A DNA stretch of 64,000 bases from Nocardiopsis gilva YIM 90087 (GCF_002263495.1 NZ_CP022753.1:4588001-4652000); one strand, 5' to 3'. Shown: positions 1-8,355, counted from the stretch's first letter. Program-made: numbers and translations. Notes: generated by a model not told the origin, from the letters alone.

Positions 1-335
1 ACGGCAGCGGTGATGCCGGGGACCCCCACGACGTCGATGTCGGGACCGGCGAAGTCGAGGGCGGGGCTGGCCATGGCGTAGACCCCGGCGTCGCCGGACC
101 CGATGAGCGCCACGGCCGCGCCGGTCCGTGCCTCCTCGACGGCGGTGCGGGCACGCTCCTCTTCCTGGCCCAGGCCGCTGGTGAGGATCCGGGTTCCGGG
201 CCGCAGCAGGTCGCGCACCTGGTCGACGTACTGGTCGAGGCCGACCACCACGGACGCGCGGCGCAGTTCGGCGACGGCCCGGGGAGCGGTCAGGTCGCGG
301 GCGCCGGGCCCCAGGCCCACGACGGCCAGGCGGCC
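1..335 (-). CDS. cobJ: CobJ part of a CbiG-CobJ fusion: precorrin-3B C17-methyltransferase (cut by window edge)
   Basis: This is an SAM-dependent methyltransferase of corrin-ring synthesis; it methylates C17 and contracts the ring. The reverse strand reads GRLAVVGLGPGARDLT, then VVVGLDQYVDQVRDLLRPGT and GSGDAGVYAMASPALDF, the hallmark start of CobJ, and continues past position 1. No ATG, GTG or TTG with a ribosome binding site precedes it. In related actinobacteria CbiG and CobJ are one polypeptide (remembered family knowledge). Here the CobJ frame is one base out from CbiG, the switch lying near the CCC at 334-336. A lost base in that run would explain it, so I read this as the second half of a fusion. 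Left-end truncation is only the window boundary. Confidence 0.85.
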
Positions 336-1348
336 CGCGGACGCACGCGGGCGACGGCCGCGGTGGCGTTGGCGCTCTTGCGCTTGGCGGCGACCAGCTC
401 GGCACCGCGCCCGGCGCCCGCCGCACCGTGCAGCGCCGCTGCCTCGGCGACGCTCGCGGTGCCGACCTCGGCGCGCACCACCTCGCTGGGGTTGGGCACG
501 TCCACGTCGGCGAGTTCGGCGGCGGGGTAGGTCACCACGTCCCAGCCGCGCTGGGCCGCGGCCCGCAGGATGCCCTCCTCATCCGCCTTGAGGTCGACGG
601 TGGCCACCGCCCGCACCGATTCCGGGGCCAGCCCCGCGTCGGCGAGCACCTGGTCGATGAGGCCGCCCACCTCGTCGGCGCTCACCCCGCGGGCCGAGCC
701 GACGCCGATGACCAGTGAGCGGGGCCGGTAGACGACGGTCGGCGGCCCATCGTCGGCCCGGCCGTCGTCGCGCTGGTCGCTCACCCGGATCACGGCGGCG
801 ACCGCCTCCAGCGGCGTTCGCGCGGAGACGGAGACATTGTCCGGGAGGGGCGGGAGCGGCCAGGCCTCCGCGCCCTCCAGCCGGACGGGCTCGCCGGAGA
901 GGACCGCGGCGCCGACGGCGGCGAGCGGCCCGTGATCGGCGATCGTGAACCCGAGCTCATCGCCATAGGAGTCGAGCGGCGTGGTGCGCGCGCTGTCGCT
1001 GGCTGTGGTGATGACGGGTCGGCAGCCGAGGACGCCCGCGGCGCGTTCGGCCAGCTCGTTGCCGCCGTGGTGGCCGCCGAGGACCGCGACGGCGTGCTCC
1101 CAGGATTCGTCGACGCAGACCACGGGCGGGTCCGTGGTCTTGTCGCCGAGCAGCGGAGCGAGGACGCGGACGGTGGCGCCGACCGCCAGGAAGCTCAACA
1201 CGGCCCCGCACTCGGTGAACGCGGTGCGCAGCGCCTCGGCGGGGCGCTCGGCGGTGATAGTGCGCACCGTTCCCGGCCATGCCGCGGCCAGCCGCTCGGC
1301 GGCGGCCCGCCCGCGTGCCGTGACGGCGATGACGCCGATGTCCCTCAT
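290..1348 (-). CDS. cbiG: CbiG, cobalt-precorrin-5A hydrolase (N-terminal half of CbiG-CobJ)
   Basis: Opens the lactone ring of cobalt-precorrin-5A during B12 synthesis. The protein starts MRDIGVIAVTARGRAAAERL; the central part has VGATVRVLAPLLGDKTTDPP and GGHHGGNELAE, and the C-terminal domain has VIGVGSARGVSADEV followed by VATVDLKADEEGI and VPNPSEVV, all typical of CbiG. The ATG at 1348 overlaps the cobL stop as ATGA, implying translational coupling. The frame stays open past the domain end to 290, but the last 15 codons (about 290-334) overlap CobJ out of frame and are probably an artefact of a one-base break near 334-336. The natural product is probably one CbiG-CobJ protein. Confidence 0.85.
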   Translation of the reverse strand: MRDIGVIAVTARGRAAAERLAAAWPGTVRTITAERPAEALRTAFTECGAVLSFLAVGATVRVLAPLLGDKTTDPPVVCVDESWEHAVAVLGGHHGGNELAERAAGVLGCRPVITTASDSARTTPLDSYGDELGFTIADHGPLAAVGAAVLSGEPVRLEGAEAWPLPPLPDNVSVSARTPLEAVAAVIRVSDQRDDGRADDGPPTVVYRPRSLVIGVGSARGVSADEVGGLIDQVLADAGLAPESVRAVATVDLKADEEGILRAAAQRGWDVVTYPAAELADVDVPNPSEVVRAEVGTASVAEAAALHGAAGAGRGAELVAAKRKSANATAAVARVRPRAAWPSWAWGPAPAT

Positions 1349-2676
1349 GTCGTGCCTTCCCGTTCCTGCTGTTGTCCAGGGTGGTCGGTCGTGCCCTCGG
1401 GCCCCGCCGACCTCCCGATCGTGCCGTGTGCCGGTCGGCCGTCCTCCGCATCGCCCGCGTCGGGCCGGAGCCCCCACAGCAGCGTCACCGGGTTGACGGC
1501 GGCGAACCGCAGGGACCCGTTGGGGAGAGGCGCCAGCCGGGACGCCTGGATCTGGGTGCCGGACACCCCGTATCCGGACGCCGCGAGGAGGTCGTGCACG
1601 GGGCGGACGCGGTCGACGGAGGCGAGGGCGGCCACCACCCGCTCCGGGTGGTGCCGGCGGAGGGCCTCGCCGATCACCGCGTCGTCTCCGCCGCCGAAGA
1701 AGATGGCGTCGGGGGCCGGGCGCTCGGCACGGTCGGCCAGGGACGCGGGAGCGCGGCCTTCGCAGACCTCGACACGGACGCCGTGCGCGCGGGCGTTGCG
1801 GCGGATGCGGGCGCAGTCGTCGGGGTTCTTCTCGAAGGCGACCGCGTACGCGCCGAAGCGGGCGCACTCGACGGCCACGGAACCGCTGCCGGCACCTACG
1901 TCCCACACCACCGTTCCGGGTCGCGGGGCGAGGTGGGCGAGCGCGAGGGCGCGCACCTCGGCCTTGGTGATCATCGATTCCCGGTGGGCGAACTCCGCCT
2001 CGGGCAGCGCCCAGCCGTCCGGGGCACCGTGGTGGCCGGGCATCCAGGTCATGGCCGACGCCACCGCGTGCCGTGGTTCGACGGCGAGCACGACGTTGGG
2101 ATGCGCCCAGGCCCGCCCGGCGTCGCCTTCCTGCTCGACGCGGGCCACTTCCTCGTCGTCGGTGCCGAGACGCTGGGCGACATACACATCGCGACCGGCG
2201 CGCAGCAGTTCGGGGATGAAGGCGCCGGGTTCCGCCGAGCCGGGGGCGGTGAGGATGGCGGCCTTGGGGTGCGCCAGGGCGGCGGCCAGAGCGCGGCGGG
2301 CCGAGCGCCCCGACGCGGCGCGCCCGTGGGCCGACAGGATGACAGCGTCGTCCCAGGGCAGGCCGACGCGGGCGAAGGCGGTGGCGACCGAGGAGACGGC
2401 CGGGACCACCCGGGGCCGGGCGCCTCGCGCGCGCAGCGCGCGGACGATCCCGAAGAACCCGGGGTCGCCGGACGCCAGCACGGCGACCGGGCCCTCCCAG
2501 GCCATGACCTGGTCCAGGACGGGGTCGAGGGCGCCCATGGGGATGCGGTGGGCGCTCTCGGGCACGTCGACGGCGTCGAGGTGCCGACGCGCTCCGGCCA
2601 CGCAGGTGGCCGTCTGAAGCGCCGCGGTGGCCTGCTCCCCGAGCCGCCCACCGTCGAGCCCGATGACGGTGATCAC
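1345..2676 (-). CDS. cobL: CobL, precorrin-6Y C5,15-methyltransferase (decarboxylating), CbiE-CbiT fusion
   Basis: Methylates C5 and C15 of the corrin ring and removes the C12 acetate carboxyl. Two domains are visible: an N-terminal CbiE tetrapyrrole methylase beginning VITVIGLDGG with VLASGDPGFFGIVRAL, and a C-terminal CbiT methyltransferase with MITKAEVRALALAHLAPRPG and the SAM-binding loop VVWDVGAGSGSVAVE. I chose the GTG at 2676 because the protein family starts there and a GGAG lies just upstream; a longer frame exists to 2736 but adds arginine-rich sequence unlike the family. It is the first gene of the visible cob operon (cobL-cbiG-cobJ). I looked for a B12 riboswitch upstream and did not recognise one. 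Confidence 0.92.
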   Translation of the reverse strand: MITVIGLDGGRLGEQATAALQTATCVAGARRHLDAVDVPESAHRIPMGALDPVLDQVMAWEGPVAVLASGDPGFFGIVRALRARGARPRVVPAVSSVATAFARVGLPWDDAVILSAHGRAASGRSARRALAAALAHPKAAILTAPGSAEPGAFIPELLRAGRDVYVAQRLGTDDEEVARVEQEGDAGRAWAHPNVVLAVEPRHAVASAMTWMPGHHGAPDGWALPEAEFAHRESMITKAEVRALALAHLAPRPGTVVWDVGAGSGSVAVECARFGAYAVAFEKNPDDCARIRRNARAHGVRVEVCEGRAPASLADRAERPAPDAIFFGGGDDAVIGEALRRHHPERVVAALASVDRVRPVHDLLAASGYGVSGTQIQASRLAPLPNGSLRFAAVNPVTLLWGLRPDAGDAEDGRPAHGTIGRSAGPEGTTDHPGQQQEREGTT

Positions 2677-3229
2677 GTGGGGGTGTCTCCGGCGGTCACG
2701 GTACGGATCTGGATGTCGGTCACGGACACCAAGCATCCCAGATCACGACGGCCGCGCGCGCTCCGGGCCGGTCGGCGCCTCCGAGGCGGCGCCCAGATGA
2801 CGGGGCGGAACACGCGAGGCGGACGCTGTCAAGGGCGCCCACACCCCCGATGGGGGAAATACGAGCACCCCCATAGGGGGATATCCACGCTCCCCCTTAC
2901 CGGGGTACCGGGGACGCCAATTCAATGGGGCCTCTTGCCCATTCTCGGAACGCTTCTCAAAATGGGACGTAGTCGAGACTCATTTAGTTCATTGATGCAT
3001 TCTATATTGACACGAAAAAACCAATGACGGCGCCGGGCCACCACCATGGCCGCCGCCCAGCGGCGCCGTCGCGCACACCCACGGGGAACCTGCGCGTTCA
3101 GCGCGGCCAGGTGGGGTTGAACCGGACATTCTCAAGGGGCACCGAAGGCGCGACCGGGGTTATGCGCCCCTCCTTCCACGACCACGGCCCGCAGCCCTTC
3201 CGGTGCCCGCGAAAGTACGAGGGATCATC
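2677..3229. other. Intergenic region between divergent cobL and P450 genes
   Basis: This 553-bp gap separates two divergently transcribed genes and so should hold both promoters. It contains three regularly spaced C-tract/G-tract palindromes (2844-2905). There is also an unusually AT-rich patch around 2950-3025, with homopolymeric A, that contrasts with the surrounding GC-rich DNA. A 60-codon open frame on the reverse strand (2743-2925) exists only because it translates the palindromes; I do not call it a gene. No tRNA, riboswitch or mobile element was recognised. Confidence 0.6.
2844..2905. repeat. Three C-tract/G-tract palindromes at about 24-bp spacing (operator-like)
   Basis: CCCCC-GAT-GGGGG (2844-2856), CCCCC-ATA-GGGGG (2868-2880) and a weaker CCCCC-TTACC-GGGG (2892-2905) have centres at about 2850, 2874 and 2898. 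The near-constant spacing of just over two helical turns places all copies on about the same face of the DNA. Tandem palindromes with short variable centres are typical of cooperative repressor binding. C-run/G-run palindromes are known for copper-responsive CsoR-type operators, but no such regulator is in the window, so the binding protein is unknown. Confidence 0.6.
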
Positions 3230-4609
3230 ATGCCGCCCACGACCACCACAACCGAATTCCGGCTCGGTAGCGCCCCGGGGGGACTTCCCGAGATCGGCCA
3301 CGCGATGGAGTTCCAGAAACGTCCACTGGAATTCATCACCTCCCTGGCCCCCTACGGCGACCTCGTCCAATTCCGTTTGGGGCCGACACCGGTCTACCTC
3401 GTCCGGCACACCGAGCTCATCCAGGAGATGCTGCGCAACACCCAGACGTTCGACAAGGGGGGCGAGATCTTCGAGAAGTCCCGGGCCTTCTTCGGCAACG
3501 GCCTGGCCTCCTCGAAGGACGAGACCCACCGGCGCCAGCGCCCGCTCGTGCAGCCGTCCATGCACGTGCGCCGCATCGCCGAGTACGTCGAGGTGATGTG
3601 CGATGAGGCCGTCAACGTCACCGGGACGTGGGCGGAGGGCGAGAGCTTCGACGTCACCCCGGCGATGCAGGCCCTGACCACGGGCGTCACCGCGCGGACG
3701 ATGTTCTCCACCGGCGGCGGCCCCGACGCCATCGCGGAGGTCCAGCACTGCCTGCCCACCATCCTGCGCGGCGTCTACACGCGGATGACCGCGCCGGAGG
3801 AGATGATCGAGCAGCTCCCCGCCGCGGAGAAGGAGGAGTTCGACGACGCGCTCACCCGCCTGCACGGCCTGGTCGACAAGATCATCGAGGACTACCGGAG
3901 CGCCGGGGCCGACCGCGGCGACGCGATGTCGATGATGCTGAGCGCCCGCAACGAGGACGGCGAGGGCCTGACCGACCAGGAGATCCACGACAACGTCATG
4001 AACCTGTTCTCGGGCGGGGTCGAGACCACGGCGTCGTCCCTGGCGTGGACCTTCCACCTGCTCGCCGAGCACCCGGAGGTCGAGCGGCGGATGCACGAGG
4101 AGCTCGACGAGGTCCTCGATGGCCGCGCCCCGACCAACGACGACCTCAACCGGCTCCAGTTCACCCGACGCGTGTTCACCGAGACCCTGCGCATGTACCC
4201 GCCGGTGTGGCTGGTCAGTCGCACCACGCCAGACGAGGCCGAACTGGGCGGCCACACCATCCCGGCGGAGAGCACGCTGATGTACAGCCCTTACGTCGTG
4301 CACCGCAACCCGGAGGTGTTCGACGACCCCGACACCTTCGACCCGGACCGCTGGTTGCCCGAGCGCATGCGCACCCACCCGCGCGGGGCGATGATCCCCT
4401 TCGGGGCGGGACGCCGCAAGTGCCTCGCCGACAACTTCGCCATGACCGAGGGCGTTCTCGCGCTCGCCATCATCGGGTCGCGGTGGCGGCTGCGCCACGC
4501 CCCCGGCACCACGGTCACCACGCACGTGGCCGCGACGCTGGGTCCTGGACCGCTTCCCATGACCCCGGAAGCGCGCCGGAGCGGGGTGGATCCCGCATCC
4601 ACCGGCTGA
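3230..4609 (+). CDS. Cytochrome P450, pentalenene-oxygenase-like
   Basis: Haem-thiolate monooxygenase of 459 residues. Visible motifs are the C-helix DETHRRQRPL, the I-helix FSGGVETTASSLAW (Gly and Glu replacing the usual Ala and Asp), the K-helix ETLRMYPP, and the haem loop FGAGRRKC with Cys398 as the thiolate ligand. The N-terminus lacks a membrane anchor, so it is soluble and needs a separate ferredoxin partner, which is not nearby. Overall wording (LPEIGHAMEF, YGDLVQFRLGP, FDPDRWLPER) is closest to actinobacterial pentalenene oxygenases, but no terpene synthase is adjacent. ATG 3230 has GAGGGA six bases upstream; a GTG at 3203 in frame lacks one. Flanked downstream by strong stem-loops, so it is probably monocistronic. 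Confidence 0.88.
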   Translation: MPPTTTTTEFRLGSAPGGLPEIGHAMEFQKRPLEFITSLAPYGDLVQFRLGPTPVYLVRHTELIQEMLRNTQTFDKGGEIFEKSRAFFGNGLASSKDETHRRQRPLVQPSMHVRRIAEYVEVMCDEAVNVTGTWAEGESFDVTPAMQALTTGVTARTMFSTGGGPDAIAEVQHCLPTILRGVYTRMTAPEEMIEQLPAAEKEEFDDALTRLHGLVDKIIEDYRSAGADRGDAMSMMLSARNEDGEGLTDQEIHDNVMNLFSGGVETTASSLAWTFHLLAEHPEVERRMHEELDEVLDGRAPTNDDLNRLQFTRRVFTETLRMYPPVWLVSRTTPDEAELGGHTIPAESTLMYSPYVVHRNPEVFDDPDTFDPDRWLPERMRTHPRGAMIPFGAGRRKCLADNFAMTEGVLALAIIGSRWRLRHAPGTTVTTHVAATLGPGPLPMTPEARRSGVDPASTG

Positions 4610-4620
4610 CCGGCGCCGAC

Positions 4621-4660
4621 GGGTGAGGGACGACACCTTGGGCGGCATCGTCCCTCACCC
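4621..4660 (+). terminator. Stem-loop terminator after the P450 gene
   Basis: Perfect 13-bp inverted repeat: GGGTGAGGGACGA (4621-4633) pairs with 4648-4660 around a 14-base loop, 11 bases after the P450 stop codon. There is no U-tract, as is common in high-GC actinobacteria. Confidence 0.7.
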
Positions 4661-4707
4661 TGAGGGCCTCTCTCCCGGCCACCGTCCATCGCTGGGAGAT
4701 ACCGAAA

Positions 4708-4735
4708 CGGCCCCGGGAGCGTGCTCCCGGGGCCG
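4708..4735 (-). terminator. Stem-loop terminator after miaB
   Basis: CGGCCCCGGGAG (4708-4719) pairs with 4724-4735 around a four-base loop. On the reverse strand the stem is followed by TTTCGG, so it suits the miaB transcript ending at 4761; with the preceding stem it isolates two convergent genes. Confidence 0.7.
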
Positions 4736-4760
4736 CCCGTCGCTTGAGGGACGCAGAGGC

Positions 4761-6320
4761 TCAGGCGTCGCAGCAACCGCCCGCCGCGGCGGGCTCGGCC
4801 GCCGGGACACCGACCTTGGGCATGCCCAGCAGTACACCGGGCTGCTCCTGCTGCTGACCGTTGCGCGCGGCCCAGGCGTCGCCGGCGCGGGTGCGGCGCA
4901 GCGAACGCACACCGGAGTCGGCCACCAGGTGGTGCGGCGCGGCGTAGGTGACCTCGACGGTGACGAGGTCACCGGGGCGGGGCGCGTTGTCGCCCTCTTC
5001 CGTCGAACTGTGCTCGCTGTTCGCTCCTCGCAAGCTCGTCGCACTGTGCTCGCTGTTCGCTCCTCGCAAGCTCGTCGCGAAGTGGACCAGGCGGTTGTCC
5101 GCTGCCCGGCCGGAGAGCCGGCGCCGATCGCCGTCCTTGCGGCCCTCGCCCTCGGCGACCAGGACCTCGACCTCGCGGCCGACGAGCTTGCGGTTCTCCT
5201 CGGCGGAGATGGACTCCTGCAGTTCGACGAGGCGCTCGTAGCGTTCCTGCACGACCTCCTTGGGCAGCTGGCCGTCCATGGTGGCCGCCGGGGTGCCGGG
5301 CCGCTTGGAGTACTGGAACGTGAATGCCGCCGCGAAGCGCGCCTCGCGCACGACGTGCAGCGTCTCCTGGAAGTCCTCCTCGGTCTCGCCGGGGAAGCCC
5401 ACGATGATGTCGGTGGTGATCGCCGCCTCGGGCATCTTCTCCCGGACGCGGCGCACGATGTCGAGGAAGCGCTCCTGGCGGTAGGAGCGGCGCATCGCCT
5501 TGAGCACCTTGCTCGACCCGGACTGCAGCGGCATGTGCAGCTGGGGCATGACGTTCGGAGTCTCGGCCATCGCGTCGATGACGTCGTCGGTGAAGTCGCG
5601 CGGGTGCGGTGAGGTGAAGCGGACGCGCTCCAGGCCCTCGATCTCGCCGCAGGCGCGCAGCAGCTTGGAGAACGCCTGGCGGTCCCCGAACTCGCTGCCG
5701 TAGGCGTTGACGTTCTGTCCGAGCAGCGTCACCTCGATGGCGCCCTCGGCGACCAGCGCCCGCACCTCGGCGAGGATGTCGCCGGGGCGGCGGTCCTTCT
5801 CCTTGCCGCGCAGGGCGGGCACGATGCAGAAGGTGCAGGTGTTGTTGCAGCCGACCGAGATCGCGACCCACGCCGCGTAGGCGGACTCGCGGCGGGTGGG
5901 CAGGGTGGAGGGGAAGGTCTCCAGCGACTCCTCGATCTCCACCTGCGCCTCGCGCCCGATGCGGGCGCGCTCCAGCAGGGTCGGCAGCGACCCGATGTTG
6001 TGCGTACCGAACACGACGTCGACCCACGGGGCACGGCGGACGATCTCGCCACGGTCCTTCTGCGCCAGGCACCCGCCCACGGCGATCTGCATGCCGGGGT
6101 GGGCGTCCTTGACGGGGCGCAGGTGCCCGAGGTTGCCGTAGAGGCGGTTGTCCGCGTTCTCGCGGACCGCACAGGTATTGAAAACGACGATGTCTGCGGT
6201 GCTGCCCTCGGCTGCGCGCTGGTACCCCGCGTCCTCCAGCAGACCGGATAGGCGCTCGGAGTCGTGGACGTTCATCTGGCAGCCGTAGGTCCGCACTTCG
6301 TAGGTACGACTCTGGCTCAC
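4761..6320 (-). CDS. miaB: MiaB, tRNA-2-methylthio-N6-dimethylallyladenosine synthase
   Basis: Radical-SAM methylthiotransferase that thiomethylates i6A37 of tRNAs reading U-starting codons. The N-terminal UPF0004 domain has cluster cysteines Cys14 (RTYGCQMN), Cys50 (FNTCAVREN) and Cys84 (VGGCLAQKD). The radical-SAM core has CNNTCTFC (Cys158, 162, 165), and a TRAM domain follows. GTG at 6320 gives the canonical [14 protein letters not shown] start. The protein (519 residues) is a little long for two reasons: a 12-residue unit [12 protein letters not shown] is repeated in tandem inside the TRAM domain (encoded at 5007-5078), and there is a C-terminal extension ending GGCCDA. The insertion keeps frame and lies in a likely surface loop, so activity is probably kept. 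Confidence 0.95.
   Translation of the reverse strand: MSQSRTYEVRTYGCQMNVHDSERLSGLLEDAGYQRAAEGSTADIVVFNTCAVRENADNRLYGNLGHLRPVKDAHPGMQIAVGGCLAQKDRGEIVRRAPWVDVVFGTHNIGSLPTLLERARIGREAQVEIEESLETFPSTLPTRRESAYAAWVAISVGCNNTCTFCIVPALRGKEKDRRPGDILAEVRALVAEGAIEVTLLGQNVNAYGSEFGDRQAFSKLLRACGEIEGLERVRFTSPHPRDFTDDVIDAMAETPNVMPQLHMPLQSGSSKVLKAMRRSYRQERFLDIVRRVREKMPEAAITTDIIVGFPGETEEDFQETLHVVREARFAAAFTFQYSKRPGTPAATMDGQLPKEVVQERYERLVELQESISAEENRKLVGREVEVLVAEGEGRKDGDRRRLSGRAADNRLVHFATSLRGANSEHSATSLRGANSEHSSTEEGDNAPRPGDLVTVEVTYAAPHHLVADSGVRSLRRTRAGDAWAARNGQQQEQPGVLLGMPKVGVPAAEPAAAGGCCDA
5007..5078. repeat. Perfect 36-bp tandem duplication inside miaB
   Basis: Bases 5007-5042 are repeated exactly at 5043-5078. 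The unit is a multiple of three and adds two copies of [12 protein letters not shown] to the TRAM domain of MiaB. The sequence reads open on both strands. I saw no third copy in the window. Confidence 0.9.
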
Positions 6321-6615
6321 CGTTCCAGGCTAGTTGCTTCACGGCCCCCGGTGATCCGCCGCCGGGCAGGGCGGATGGGAAGCGGATGAGCAACCGCCCG
6401 CGGACGGGAACGGGACCGAAACCCGCAGGCGCGGGATGTCCGGTGGCGACGGCGGGCACACGACCTGGTTGTTACACAACGTCAGGGATCCACCGCGCAC
6501 CAGTGACACCACGTAGCACACCTACCACCTGACCACATCCGGACATAGAGGCGTTTCTGCACTGTTTCCCGCATAACGAATCCGCTACTAGCAGGGTCGA
6601 CGCACCGACTTAGTG

Positions 6616-6645
6616 GTGACAAACACACTCGGCTGAGGCTAGGTT
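6616..6645 (+). promoter_or_regulatory. Probable leaderless promoter of gluABCD, in a 332-bp intergenic region
   Basis: GTGACA (6616-6621), an 18-base spacer and TAGGTT (6640-6645) resemble a housekeeping actinobacterial promoter. The ATG at 6653 is seven bases after the -10, so the transcript would start at or next to the start codon; no ribosome binding site is visible. The rest of 6321-6652 has no gene. It holds a small palindrome GTTGT-TAC-ACAAC (6468-6480) that could be an operator. Confidence 0.5.
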
Positions 6646-6652
6646 CCGGCAC

Positions 6653-7396
6653 ATGACCGCTACTTCCCTCGTCGTGCTGGAGAACGTCAACAAGCACTTC
6701 GGCGAGCTCCACGTGCTGCGCGACATCAACATCACCGTCGACCGCGGTGAGGTGGTCGTGGTGATCGGACCCTCGGGCTCCGGCAAGTCGACCCTCTGCC
6801 GGACCATCAACCGCCTGGAAACCGTCGACACCGGTGTGATCATGATCGACGGGGAGCCCCTCCCCGAAGAGGGGCGCGGTCTGGCGCGCCTGCGCAGCGA
6901 CGTCGGCATGGTCTTCCAGTCCTTCAATCTCTTCGCGCACAAGACCGTCCTGCAGAACGTGACCCTCGGACCGATCAAGGTCCGCAGGCAGAACAAGGCA
7001 CAGGCAGAGAAGCGGGCCTGGGAGCTGCTGGACCGGGTGGGCATCGCCGACCAGGCCGAGAAATACCCGGCGCAGCTCTCCGGCGGCCAGCAGCAGCGCG
7101 TGGCGATCGCCCGGGCGCTGGCCATGGACCCCAAGGTGCTGATGTTCGACGAGCCCACCTCCGCGCTGGACCCCGAGATGGTCCAGGAGGTGCTGGACGT
7201 GATGACGTCGCTCGCCAAGGAGGGGATGACGATGGTCGTCGTCACCCACGAGATGGGCTTCGCACGGCGCGCCGCCAACCGTGTCGTCTTCATGGCCGAC
7301 GGCCAGATCGTCGAGGAGAACACCCCCGACGCGTTCTTCACCCAGCCGACCACCGATCGCGCCAAGGACTTCCTGTCCAAGATCTTGACCCACTGA
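6653..7396 (+). CDS. gluA: GluA-type ATP-binding protein of a glutamate/polar amino acid ABC importer
   Basis: Cytoplasmic ATPase of 247 residues that energises uptake. It has Walker [11 protein letters not shown]-loop [11 protein letters not shown], signature [17 protein letters not shown], Walker [16 protein letters not shown] and switch histidine [10 protein letters not shown], all intact. The wording [11 protein letters not shown] and [14 protein letters not shown] is close to corynebacterial GluA, which supports glutamate as substrate, although aspartate or glutamine cannot be excluded. It is the first gene of a four-gene operon gluABCD; gluB begins 73 bases downstream. Confidence 0.93.
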   Translation: MTATSLVVLENVNKHFGELHVLRDINITVDRGEVVVVIGPSGSGKSTLCRTINRLETVDTGVIMIDGEPLPEEGRGLARLRSDVGMVFQSFNLFAHKTVLQNVTLGPIKVRRQNKAQAEKRAWELLDRVGIADQAEKYPAQLSGGQQQRVAIARALAMDPKVLMFDEPTSALDPEMVQEVLDVMTSLAKEGMTMVVVTHEMGFARRAANRVVFMADGQIVEENTPDAFFTQPTTDRAKDFLSKILTH

Positions 7397-7469
7397 ACCG
7401 GGCCATAAGCCCGATCCCGCTCCTCCGTCACCGCGGCCGGAGCACGTCACAACGAAGAGGTTAGGGATC

Positions 7470-8303
7470 ATGCGGATTCATTCCATCTCCAAGGCGACGG
7501 CCGGTGTCGCCGCTGTTGCTCTCGCGCTTACCGCTTGCGGCGGAGGAAACGGCGGCGGCGAGGACGGTGGTGACGGCGGCACGATCACCATCGGCGTCAA
7601 GTACGACCAGCCCGGCCTCGGCCTGGAGGAGGGCGGCGACAAGCCCACCGGCCTGGATGTGGACGTGGCCACCTACGTCGCCAAGGAACTCGGCTACGAC
7701 GAGGGCCAGATCGAGTGGACGGAAGCCGCCTCCGCCAACCGGGAGACCTTCCTCCAGCAGGGCACCGTCGACATGGTCGTGGCGACCTACTCGATCACCG
7801 ACGAGCGCAAGAAGCTCGTCGACTTCGCCGGGCCTTACTACGTCGCCCAGCAGGACATCCTGGTCCAGGACGGCAACGAGGACATCACCAAGGCCGAGGA
7901 CCTCGCGGGCAAGAAGCTGTGCTCCGCCTCGGGCTCCCGTTCCGCGCACACCATCACCGAGACGCTGGAGATCGACGCCGAACTGCGCGAGACCCAGAAC
8001 TACTCGGAGTGCCTCCAGCTCCTCACCGACGGCCAGATCGACGCGGTCACCACGGACAACACCATCCTGGCGGGCTACGCCGCCCAGCAGCCCGGCAAGT
8101 TCAAGCTGCTCGGCCAGGAGATCCAGGAGGAGCGGTACGGCATCGGCCTGCCCAAGGGCTCGACCGAGCGCTGCGAAGCGGTCAACAAGGCGATCTCGAA
8201 GATGTACGAGGACGGCTCCGCCGAGAAGTACCTCGACGCCAACTTCGGTGAGGCCAAGTTCGAGTACGAGAAGGAGCAGCCGGAGTTCGAGGGCTGCGCG
8301 TAA
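7470..8303 (+). CDS. gluB: GluB-type substrate-binding lipoprotein
   Basis: Extracytoplasmic amino-acid binding protein of 277 residues tethered to the membrane. The N-terminus has a positively charged start, a hydrophobic stretch and the lipobox ALTACGG (lipidated Cys near residue 23), followed by a Gly/Asp linker. The type 3 periplasmic binding fold is recognisable from TITIGVKYDQPGLG, GLDVDVATYVAKELGY and VDMVVATYSITDERKKLVDF. Two further cysteines (LCSASGS and YSECLQLL) may form the disulfide usual in GluB. An imperfect stem-loop directly downstream probably lowers read-through to the permeases, so that the binding protein is made in excess. Confidence 0.92.
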   Translation: MRIHSISKATAGVAAVALALTACGGGNGGGEDGGDGGTITIGVKYDQPGLGLEEGGDKPTGLDVDVATYVAKELGYDEGQIEWTEAASANRETFLQQGTVDMVVATYSITDERKKLVDFAGPYYVAQQDILVQDGNEDITKAEDLAGKKLCSASGSRSAHTITETLEIDAELRETQNYSECLQLLTDGQIDAVTTDNTILAGYAAQQPGKFKLLGQEIQEERYGIGLPKGSTERCEAVNKAISKMYEDGSAEKYLDANFGEAKFEYEKEQPEFEGCA

Positions 8304-8321
8304 CCACCCGACCCGTATGAC

Positions 8322-8355
8322 CGACCGGGGCCCCCGCAGTGGTCCCCGGCGGTCG
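8322..8355 (+). terminator. Attenuator stem-loop between gluB and gluC
   Basis: CGACCGGGG (8322-8330) can pair with CCCCGG-CG-GTCG (8344-8355) with a two-base bulge and a 13-base loop. It lies between the stop of the binding protein and the start of the first permease, the usual position for partial termination or 3'-end protection in such operons. Confidence 0.5.

Noticed and set aside
2743-2925. 60-codon reverse-strand open frame over the palindrome array
   Set aside because: Its peptide merely translates the C/G palindromes and it has no convincing start or family; treated as chance.
2677-3229. Cobalamin riboswitch upstream of cobL
   Set aside because: No B12-box-like segment or matching multi-stem layout could be recognised; the palindromes present are short DNA-operator-like repeats.
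3098-4648. Long antisense frame across the P450 gene
   Set aside because: Composition-driven shadow: it is Arg/Ala/Gly/His-rich without family text, while the forward frame has all P450 motifs.
5007-5078. CRISPR or other array
   Set aside because: Two adjacent exact copies without spacers, in frame inside miaB; no CRISPR array or cas gene was found in the window.
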